Made by a program: the position numbers and the translations under genes. This document shows, one piece after another, positions 36,201-48,200 of a stretch of DNA of 64,000 bases. Source of the DNA: Dastarcus helophoroides (Eukaryota; Arthropoda; Insecta; Coleoptera; Bothrideridae). How positions within the stretch are numbered: the stretch's first letter is position 1; each line of letters starts with the position of its first letter. Under the pieces are notes generated by a model that worked only from the letters and a program-made list of their open reading frames with translations, was not told the DNA's origin and did not search any database. Where the stretch lies: positions 18,648,523 to 18,712,522 of the forward strand of contig CM053334.1 of assembly GCA_028583605.1 (NCBI GenBank). Direction: 5' to 3'.

Positions 36201-39200
36201 CCAAGAACCATTTCGAACATCCAAATTCTATTTTGTAGCTTCAAAATGCCATTATTTAAACTCCAAGCAAATTTTTGAGCCGCCAAACGTCATTTAAACT
36301 TGCAAAAGCTATCTATGAGCTTCCAAGAGCGTTTTTGAGCTTCCAAGCGCCATTTTTGAGCTTCCAAGCTTTTATCTGTCAAGTGCAATTTTCAAACTTC
36401 CAAGCTCCCATTCCAAACGTTCAAAACTTTTTTATTCACCCCTAAGGCCCATTTTTAAAGCTCCAAGCACAATGTTGAGTCGCTAAGCAATTTAAAGCCT
36501 CCGGGAACCATTTTTGAGCCTCCAAGAACTATTTTTGAACCTTCAAGAACCATTTTTGACCCTCCAAGAACAATTTTGGAGCCTCCAAGAACCATTTTTG
36601 GGCTTTCAAAGACATTTTTGAACTTTCAAGTTCATTTTTATGCTTACAAGCGTCGTTTTTGAGCTTCCAAAAGAAATTTTCGAGTCTACAAGTACATTCT
36701 TGAGCTTACAAGCGCTATTTTTGAGCCTCCAAAATATATTTTTGAATCTACAAGGGCATTTTTAGTCTAAGCGTCATTTTTGAGCCTTCAAGAACCATTT
36801 TGAGCCTCCAATAGATATTTTTAAACCGTTCAGCTTATTTTTGAGCTTACAAGCGCCAGGTTTGAGCTTACAAGCGCCAGGTTTGAGCTTCTAAGACGCT
36901 TTTAGAACTTTTAAGCGCATTTTTGAGCTTTCAAAACGCCAATGTTGAGCTCCACATACCTTTCTCAAACTAATCACATTTTAGAGGTTATTTTGTTGAA
37001 AAAAAAATGTCCAGATTTCGAATTTGAAGTCGAAATTTTATTAAACAAACGAAATTACGATGATCTAAGAACTTTAAACCTCCAAGAACCATTTCGAACA
37101 TCCAAATCCCATTTTGTAGCTTCCAAATGCCATTATTCAACCTCCAAGCAAATTTTTCAGCCTTCAAGAACCATTTTTGGACTTTGAAAGGCCTTTTTGA
37201 ACCTTTAAGCTCATTTTTGTGCTCACAAGCGTCGTTTTTGAGCCTCCAAAAGAAATTTTCGAGTCTACAAGCGCATTTTTGAGCTTACAAGCGCTATTTT
37301 TGAGCCTCCAAAATATATTTTTGAATCTACAAGCGCATTTTTGAGTCTAAGCCTCATTTTTGAGCCTTCAAGAACCATTTTGAGCCTCCAAGAGATATTT
37401 TTGAACCATTTAGCTTATTTTTAAGCTTACAAGCGCCATGCTTGAACTTCTAAGACGCTTTTAGAACTTTCAAGCGCATTTGTGAGCTTTCAAAACGCCA
37501 ATGTTGAGCCCCACGTGCCTTTCTCAAACTAATCACATTTTAGAGGTTATTTTGTTGAGAAAAATGTCCAGATTTCGAGTTTGAAGTCGAAATTTTATGA
37601 AACAATCAAAACTACGATGAACTAAGAACTTTAAACCTCCAAGAACCATTTCAAACATTCAAATCCCATTTTCAAGCTTCCAAATGCCATTATTCAAATT
37701 CAAAGCAAATTTTTGAGTCTCCAAGAATCAATTTTGAGCCGCTTTGATCCTCCAAGTCCCATTCCAAACGTTAAAACTTGTTTATTCACTCCTAAGGACC
37801 ATTTTTAAAGCTCCAAGCACAAAGTTGAGTCGCCAAGCAATTTTAAGCCTCCGGGAACCATTTTTGAGCCTCCAAGAACTATTTTTGAACCCGCAAGAAC
37901 CATTTTTGACCCTCCAAGAACCATTTTTGACCCACCAAGAACCATTTTTGAGCCTCCAAGAACCATGTTTGGGCTTTCAAAGACATTTTTGAACTTTTAA
38001 GCTCATTTTTGTGCTTAGAAGCGTCGTTTTTGAGCTTCCAAAAGAAATTTTTGAGGTTACAAGTGCCATTTTGAGCATACAAGCGCTATTTTTGAGCTTC
38101 CTAAATATATTTTTGAATCTACAGGCGCATTTTTAAGTCCAAGCGTCATTTTTGAGCCTTCAAGAACCATTTTGAGCCTTCAAGACTCATTTTGAGCCTC
38201 CAAGAGATATTTTTGAAACATCCAGCTTATTTTTAAGCTTACAAGCGCCATGCTTGAACTTCTAAGACGCTTTTAGAACTTTCAAGCGCATTTTTGAGCT
38301 TTCAAAACACCAATGTTGAGTCCCACGTGTCTTTCTCAAACTAATCACATTTTAGGGGTTATTTTGTTGAAAAAAATGTCCAGATTTCGAATTTGAAGTC
38401 AAAATTTTATGAAACAATCAATCAAACTACCATGAACTAAGAACTTTAAACCTCCAAGAACCATTTCGAACATCCAAATCCCATTTTGTATCTTCCAAAT
38501 GCCATTATTCAACCTCCAAGCAAATTTTTGAGTCTCCAAGAGTCATTTTTGAGCCGCCAAACGTCATTTTGAGCCTCCAAGAGTGATTGTTGCACCTTTA
38601 AGTACATGCTTAAGCTTACATGTGCCATTTTTGATTCCACGTGCCTTTCTGGAACTTTCAGACGTTACTAATCACATTTTAAAAGTAACTTTTTTTATGA
38701 AACAATCAAAACAAAGGGGGCGTTTAGATTAGACACTTTATTGCGTACATTTCTCTGACATAAAATATATTTTCTCTTTGACATAAGTTCAACTATTCTG
38801 GGAGAAGCTATCTCCTCCCAGCTGTGTAGATACGTCTCGATAACCTTTCTCACTTACGTCAGAAAGGAATGTGAATGAAATAAAGAGTCTAATCAAAAGG
38901 CACCCCAAAATATACTAAGAATTTTGTAGCTTCAAGCAACATTTCAGACTTCCAAATCTCATTTTTTGCTTCCAAATGCCATCATTCAACCTCCAAGCAC
39001 ATTTTGAGTTTCCAAACGTCATTTTTGAGCTGCCAAACGTCATTTTGAGCCCCCAAGAGCAATTGTTGCGCCTCCAAGCGCATGCTTAAGCTTACAAGTT
39101 TTTTAAACCTTCAAACGTTTACAAATCCTAAACTTACCGAATTTTTTGCAGAAAACATTGATGAAGGTTTCACAAACGGGAACGTTCGGGAATCTTTTAA

Positions 39201-42200
39201 AAAAGAGAGCAACACGAAAGCGTCTACAAAAGTGAACATTAGGGAAACTTTTACTAAAGTGGATATGGCGGAAGCTTTCACAAAGAAGATCACCAGTGAA
39301 GCTATTCCGGGAGCAAACGTTAATAAACATTTTGCAGAAGCTAATGTCGCTGAAACGAATGCCACTGAAGCTTCCATAAGGAACTTTGCTGAGAATTCAA
39401 GGATAACGGACGCAACTAAAATCTTAACAGGAACACAAAACCCTGAATATTGCGTAAAAGCTGTTGAAGAGTGGATAAAAGTTGTTGAAGGTGGGACAAA
39501 CTTTGTTGAACGTTGGCCAAAAGTCATTGAAGATGCGCCAAAAGTGGTCCAAGATTCTTCAAAAGTTGAAAATTCTCCAGAAGTCGTTGAAGATTTGCCA
39601 AAAGTTGTTGAAGCTTTCCTGAGTGATTCCGCTGAAACTCGAAACCAAGCTGAAACTGGAGATCAAATTGAAACCTCCTCGAGATACCATGATGACATTT
39701 CTAGAAGAGATCTTACTCAAGCTTTTACGAGAGACCACATTGATGATTTTATAAAAATAGACATCTCAAAGAATTCGCCAAAAGTCGTTGGAGATTGGCC
39801 AAAAGTAGTTAAAGATTGGCCAAAAGTTGTTGAAGCTTCTATGAGAGATTCCGCTAAAAGTCGAGACCAAGCTGAAACTGGAGATCAAACTGAAACTTCC
39901 ACCAGACGTCGTGATGAAATTTCCAGGAGAGATCTTACTGAAGCTTTTGCGAGAGACCACATTGATGATTTTATAAAAATTGACATCTCCAAAAATTCGC
40001 CAAAATCCGTTGGAGATTGGCCAAAAGTCGTTAAAGATTGGCCAAAAGTTGTTGAAGCTTCTATGAGAGCTGAAACTCGAGCCCAAGCAGAAAATAGAGA
40101 CCAAGCTGACACTTCCACCAGACACCATGATGAAATTTCCTCCAAGGGAGATTTTAGTGAAGCATCTGCGAGATACCTCATTGAAGATTTTATAAAAACA
40201 AACATCTCCGAAGATTCGCCAAAAGTCGCTGAAGATTGGCCAAAAGTAGATGAAGATTGGCCAAAAGCTGTTAAAGCTTCCACGGAAGATTTCGCTGAAA
40301 CTGACCAAGCTGAAACTTCCACCAGACATCATGATGAATTTTCCACGGTAGATCTTACTGAAACTTCCACTGGAGACCACATTGAAGATTTTATAAAAAT
40401 AGATACCTCCGAAGATTCACCACAACTCATTGAAGATTGGCCAAAAGTCGTTGAGGATTGGCCAAAAGTTATTGAAGCTTCCATGAGAGATTCCGTTGAA
40501 ATTCGAGGCCAAGATGAAACTGGAGACCAAACTAAAAATTCCACCAGAGATCATGATGAAATTGCCACGGCAGATCTTACTGAAGCATCCACGAGAGACC
40601 ACATTAAAGATTTTATAAAAATAGACATCTCCGAAGATTCGCCAAAAGTCGCTGAAGATTGGCCAAAAGTAGATGAAGATTGGCCAAAAGCTGTTAAAGC
40701 TTCCACGGAAGATTTCGCTGAAACTGACCAAGCTGAAACTTCCACCAGACATCATGATGAATTTTCCACGGTAGATCTTACTGAAACTTCCACTGGAGAC
40801 CACATTGAAGATTTTATAAAAATAGATACCTCCGAAGATTCACCACAACTCATTGAAGATTGGCCAAAAGTCGTTGAGGATTGGCCAAAAGTTATTGAAG
40901 CTTCCATGAGAGATTCCGTTGAAACTCGAGACCAAGATGAAATTGGAGACCAAACTAAAACTTCCACCAGAGCTCATGATGAAATTGCCACGGCAGATCT
41001 TACTGAAGCATCCACGAGAGACCACATTGAAGATTTAATAGAAATAGACACCTCCGAAGATTTCACAAAACCAAGTGCCCCCAAAGACTTTACAAAACCA
41101 GGTGCCCCCGAAGATTTCACAAAACCAGGTGCTTCCGAAGATTTCGCCAACACCCCTGAAGCTACCACGCGCAACATCCATCCCCAAGTTCTATGCAAAT
41201 TTGACAATAGAGAGATAGATTTTGCGATTAACAATGAAAATAACGAATCGCGTAATTCTCCCACAATAAGCGAACAAATCATGAAAGGTTATCTCAACAA
41301 AGCGCAAATATGTCAAGTGATAGAAGACAAAAATATCTGCAGCTACACCGTTGATGATTCCATTGACTTTGACGATGCGATCGGCGGTAACGTGGAAATT
41401 GTCAACGCAGAGGACTCCTACAGGCAAGAGCTTTTGGAGCTCATTAGTCCCTTGATGCAGATTCTGCAAAGGCGCAAAGACAGAAGATTATTGGACCAAA
41501 GCGCAGTAAGAATGCTGAGTACTATAAAGAGGTCCATGTGTAACTCGAACAAAAAGAAAATTGACACCTTGGAGAATCACCTACAAATATTAGAAACTTT
41601 GGAGAAAAACTCGCGAAAGAATCTAAATCGGCCCAAAATCGAGATCCTGCAGAACATTCTCTTGAACCCGAAAGTGATCGACGATAGCAACATTTCGACA
41701 ACTCAAGAGGACACATCTGACTCCACCCCTAATATTCGCAAAGTCAGTCGGAGGAGGTTTAGGCACTTTGGAAGTCACAGGATGCAGCTAAGACGTAGGG
41801 ATAGTGTCAATGGTTTGATGAAAACTTCGATCGGATCAACCGCTCAATCGAGTGATTCAACCAGATCGATGGAGGAATGGAAGAAATCCATTAAATATCG
41901 CAGCAATCTTTGCTCTTTGAGGAATGACGGTGGTGCTGATGAGTTAGGTGAAAGTTCTAAAGCAGCGTTTAAAGGTTGGGAAGAGTCGCTCAAAAGTTCA
42001 GAAGAATCACCGAAGCAAACGAATGATTCAAGCAGATCGATGAAAGGACCAAAGAAGTATATTAGACGCGCGAGGAATCGCAAGAGAATGCTGGGAATTA
42101 AATCGAATATTCCCAATGAATTAGTTAACCAAACGAACGAATTAACTAATCAGTCCAAGGAATTAGTTAATCAGTCGAAAGAATTAGTTAATCAATCAAA

Positions 42201-45200
42201 CGAATTAGCTAAACAGTCAAACAAATTAGCTACTCATTCGAATAAAGCTGAGGAATCGAATGAATTGTCTAATCAGTGGAACAAATTAGGCAATCAATTG
42301 AATAAATTAAATGAAAATTCGAATCAATTTACTGAAAAATCGCATAAATCGACTAGAGAATCAACCGATTCAATTACAAAATCGAAAGGGTTGATCGAAC
42401 CAACCAGAAATCTGACGAAATCAGTGACTGTATCGATTGGGAATTTGAACGATTCAACAGGCCGCTTAACAAGTTCGAAGAAAGCACTTAAAATAGACGA
42501 AACCCACGAAAAATCGTCAGAGCGTCAATTGGACGAATCCACTGGAAAATCGCTTAATTCGAAAAGGCGATCAAGTGAATCGAATGAACAATCGAACGCA
42601 TTTTTATCTTATTTGAACTTGAAACAAAAATCAACTAGACAATCGACATTGACAACCCCCAAAGCGCGCGAATCGGTAGATAATTCGTTTGAATCGATTA
42701 GGAAATCGAGCGAATCGAATGGACAGTCGCACGAATTGAATGGACAATCGTTTGAATCAAATGGACAAGTGAGCGAATCGAATGGACAATCGAGCGAATC
42801 GAATGGACAATCGAGCGAATCGAATGGACAATCGAGTCAACCGAATGAACAATCAAGCGAATCGAATGGAGAATCGAGTAGACAATTGAGCGAATCGAAT
42901 GGACAATCGAGCGAATCGAATGGACAATCGAGTAAATCGACTAGACAATTGAGCGAATCGAATGGACAATCGAGCGAATCGAATGGACAATCGAGTCAAC
43001 CGAATGAACAATCAAGCGAGTCAAATGGACAATCAAGCGAATCGAATAAACAATCGAGCGAATTGAATGGACAATCGAGCGAATCGAATGGACAATCGAG
43101 AGATTTTTTAACAAGTTCGAATGAAACGCTCAAATCTACTTTAAAGAGGAGGGCATCAGCGCGCCAGTCGCACGAATCGATTCAACATGCGACTGAATCG
43201 GTTCACCAATCAAATGAATCGATTCGCCGATCAAATCAATCGGTGCGTCAATCGAATGAATCGATTCAAACGTCATCATCTCAATTATCGGCGGAATCTT
43301 TAACAAAATCAAGGGAAACGACTATTGCCGACCAATCGAAGATACCGGAATCTTTGAGAATTTCAAGTAAATCGAACAAATTTTCAATGAAAGTGTATAA
43401 TTCGTCCATAAAGTCGAAGAAGTTAACTTCCCGATGGCATAAAATGACTGGAAATTCGCTTGAATCGGCTCAAGAGTCGATTCAAAAATCGAGTGAATCG
43501 ATTCCACAAACGACGGAATCGATTCCACAAACGACGGAATCGATTTTGCAATCGAATCAATCGTTTCAACAGTTACCTTCCCGATGGCATGAAATGATTG
43601 CAAATTCGCTTGAATCGGCTCATGAGTCGATTCAAAAATCGAGTGAATCGATTCCACAAAAAGAATCAAACGATTCCGAGTTGAATGAATCGGTTCAACA
43701 ATCGAATGAATCGGTTCAACAATGGAATGAATCGATTCAACAATGGAACGAATCGGTTCAACAATCCAATCAATCTGTTCAATTGAATGAATCAATCATA
43801 AATATCAATGAAATGGAGTTTAGAAGATCGAAGTCGTTTGATGGCGAATCGAATGAATTGATTAGAAATTGGTATGAATTAGTTCGACAACCAACTGAAA
43901 CTTTGAATAATTCGGTGGAATATTCACTAGAATCTTTAACAAAGGAGAGTATAAATAAGATCAACAAATTAATCGAAAACGAATCATCCAGAAATTTACG
44001 TAAATTAACTAGACAATCAAATACATCGACTAAAAAGGAATCGCCTGTAATCTTCAAGGAATCGTTCACAAATGCGGACGAAATAGAATTTAGAATATCG
44101 AAAGCGTTTGTTTCCGAATCGATTGACGAGTTAGATCGAAAATCGATGGCAAATTCGAAAGGAACGACACAATATTCAGTAGAAACTCCAACACATTTGG
44201 AGGATGTAACTAAAATCAACAAATCGATTAAAAAATCAAAGTCGAATAAATCAGCCAGAGATTCGTACGAATCGGCCAAACAATCTGTCGATTCAACTGA
44301 AGATTTAAACAGTTCGCGGAAATATGTAGCAGAAACTTCAACAAATTTGGAGGATGGAACTAAGATTAACGAATCGATCAAAGCGAAGATTTGGCCGTCG
44401 AATGAATCAACCAGAAATTCGCATGAATCGCAATCAATCGATTCAATTGAAGATTCAATCAAATCGCCGAAATATTTGGTAAAAACTTCAACAAATTTGA
44501 AGGATGGAACTAAGATTAACGAATCGATCAAAGCGAAGATTTGGCAGTCCAATGAATCAACTAGAAATTCGCATGAATCGCAATCAATCGATTTGATTGA
44601 AGATTCAAACAAATCGCCAAAATATTTAGTAAAAACTTCAACAAATTTGAAGGATGGAACTGAGATTAACGAATCGATCAAAGCGAAGATTTGCCAGTCA
44701 AATGAATCAACTAGAAATTCGCATGAATCGCAATCAATCGATTCGACTGAAGATTTAAACAAATCGCCGAAATATTCAGTAAAAACTCCAACACATTTGA
44801 AGGATGTAACTAAGATTAACAAATCGATTAAAGCGAAGATTTGCCAGTCGAATGAATTGACTAGAAATTCGCATGAATCGCAATCAATCGATTCGATTGA
44901 AAATTCAAACAAATCGTCAAAATATTTAGTAAAAACTTCAACAAATTTGAAGGATGGAACTAAGATTAACGAATCGATCAAAGCGAAGATTTGGGAGTCG
45001 AATGAATCAACTAGAAATTCGCATGAATCGCAATCAATCGATTCGATTGAAGATTCAAACAAATCGCCAAAATATTTGGTAAAAACTTCAACAAATTTGA
45101 AGGCTGCAACTAAGATTAACAAATCGATTAAAGCGAAGATTTGCCAGTCGAATGAATTGACCAGAAATTCGCATGAATCGCAATCAATGGATTCGACTGA

Positions 45201-48200
45201 AGATTTAAACAAATCGCCGAAATATTCAGTAGAAACTCCAACAAATTTGAAGGATGTAACTAAGATTAACAAATCGATTAAAGCGAAGATTTGGCAGTCG
45301 AATGAATCAACCAGAAATTCGCATGAATCGCAATCAATCGATTCGATTGAAGATTTAAACAAATCGCCAAAATATTTAGTAAAAACTTCAACAAATTTGA
45401 AGGCTGCAACTAAGATTAACAAATCGATTAAAGCGAAGATTTGCCAGTCGAATAAATCAACGAAAAATTCGCATGAATCGCAATCAATCGATTCGACTGA
45501 AGATTTAAACAAATCCCCGAAATATTCAGTAGAAACTCCAACAAATTTGAAGGATGTAACTAAGATTAACAAATCGATTAAAGCGAAGATTTGGCAGTCG
45601 AATGAATCAACCAGAAATTCGCATGAATCGCAATCAATCGATTCGATTGAAGATTTAAACAAATCGTCGAAATATTCAGTAGAAACTCCAACAAATTTAA
45701 AGGATGTTAACTAAGATCAACAAATCGATTAAAAAATCGGAGATTTCCCAGTCGAATAAATCTACTAGAAATTCGCATGAATCGCAATCAATCGATTCGA
45801 TTGAAGATTTTAACAAATCGCCAAAAATTGAAAAGCTTCCAATGGATAACTAAATACATCGATGAGATGCCAGTCGAATGAATCACCTAAATCCAATCCA
45901 ATGATTCGAATAAAAATTTGAACAAATCGGAGAAATATTCAGAAGAAACTGTAACCAATTTAGGGAATGTAAGCGCGATTAACCCAATTAAAAAATCGAA
46001 GGTTTCCCGATCGAATGAATCGCTTAGAAAGCGTGATACGGTTAAACAATCCGATGATTCAATTGAAATTTGGAACAAATCGAAATATTCAGAAGAAACT
46101 TTAACCAATTTGGGGAATGTAAGCGCGATGAACAAATCAATTAAAAAATCGAAGACTTCCCGATCGAATCAACCTACTAGAAATTCGCAAGAATCGATTA
46201 AACAATCTAATGATACGATTCAAATTTCAAATATATCGAAATATTCAGAAGAAACTGTAAGACATTTGGGGAATACTACCAATTTGGGTAATGTAAGCGC
46301 GATGAACAAATCAATTAAAAAGTTGAAGGGTTTCCGATCGAATGAACCGACTTGGGATTCGCCTGAATCGATTAAACAATCCAATGATTCGATTGAGATT
46401 TCAAACATATCGAAATATTCAGAAGAAACTGTAACCAATTTGGAGAATGCAACCGCGGTCAACAAATCAATTAAAAAGTTGAAGTTTTCCCGATCGAATG
46501 AATTGATTAGAAATTCACGTGATGGGGTTAAAGAATTCAATGATTCGAATGAAATTTCGAACAAATCAGAATATTCAGAAGGAACTTTAACCAATTTGGG
46601 GAATGTAACCGCGATGAACAAGTCAATTAAGAAATCGAAGACTTCCCAATCGAATCAACCTAGTAGAAATTTGCAAGAATCGATTAAACAATCTAATGAT
46701 ATGATTCAAATTTCAAATATATCGAAATATTCAGAAGAAACTCTAAAAAATTTGGGGAATACAACCAATTTGAGTAATGTAAACGCGATGAACAAATCAA
46801 TTAAAAAATCGAAGGGTTTCCGATCGAATGAACCGACTAGGGATTCGCCTCAATCGATTAAACAATCCAATGATTCGATTGAGATTTCAAACATATCGAA
46901 ATATTCAGAAGAAACTGTAACCAATTTGGAGAATGCAACCACGGCCAACAAATCAATTAAAAAGTTGAAGTTTTCCCGATCGAATGAATTGATTAGAAAT
47001 TCACGTGATTGGGTTAAAGAATCCAATGATTCAAATGAAATTTCGAACAAATCAGAATATTCAGAAGAAACTTTAACCAATTTGGGGAATGTAAGCGCGA
47101 TGAACAAATCAATTAAAAAATCGAAAGTTTCTCGATCGAATGAACAGATTAGAAATTCGCCTGAATCGTTTAAACAATCCAATGATTCGATTGAAATTTC
47201 GAACGAATCAAAATATTCAGAAGAAACGTTAACCAATTTGGGGAATGTAAGCGCTATGAACAAATCAATTAAAAAATCGAAGCGTTTGCGATCGAATGAA
47301 CCGATTAAAAATTCGCCTGAATCGTTTAAACAATCCAATGATTCGATTGAAATTTCGAACGAATCAAAATATTCAGAAGAAACGTTAACCAATTTGGGGA
47401 ATGTAAGCGCTATGAACAAATCAATTAAAAAATCGAAGCGTTTGCGATCGAATGAACCGATTAAAAATTCGCGTGAATCGATTAAACAATCCAATGATTC
47501 GATTGATCATTCAAACATATCCATAGTTTCAGAAGAAGCTGTAACCAATTTGGGGAATGCAACTGCGGTGAACAAATCAATTAAAAAGTTAAAGTTTTCC
47601 CGATCGAATGAATTGATTAGATATTCACGTGATTGGGTTAAAGAATCCAATGATTCGATTGAAACTTCGAACGAAACAAAATATTCAGAAGGAACGTTAA
47701 CCAATTTGGAGAATGTAAGCGCTATGAACAAATCAATTAAAAAATCCAAGCGTTTCCGATCGAATGAACCGTCTAGAAATTCGCGTGAATCGATTAAACA
47801 ATCCAATGATTCGATTAATCATTCAAACATATCCACAGTTTCAGAAGAAGCTGTAACCAATTTGGGGAATGCAACCGCGGTGAACAAATCAATTAAAAAG
47901 TTAAAGTTTTCTCGATCGAATGAATTGATTAGATATTCACGTGATTGGGTTAAAGAATCCAATGATTCGATTGAAATTTCGAACGAATCAAAATATTCAG
48001 AAGAAACTTTAACCAATTTGGGGAATATAAGCGCAATGAGCAAATCAATTAAGAAATCGAAAGTTTCCCGATCGAATGAACCGACTAGAAATTCGCATGA
48101 ATCGATTAAAGAATCCAATGATTCGATTGATCTTTCAGACATATCGAGATATTCAGAAGAAACTGTAACCAATTTGGGGAATGCAAGCGCGATGAACAAA

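Noticed and set aside
43779..45662. Long open frame on the minus strand through array J (and similar ones at 46850-47494, 47819-49006 and 49157-50133)
   Set aside because: It is antisense to arrays J to M and open only because the repeated codons of the plus frame lack stop-complement triplets. It has no splice sites, start context or unique sequence, while the plus frame fits splicing and polyadenylation.
26229..45918. Programmed +1 frameshifting as the explanation for the many frame changes
   Set aside because: The sites share no slippery sequence, several are plain extra bases relative to neighbouring repeat units, and the same bias appears in the conserved BICRA homologue.
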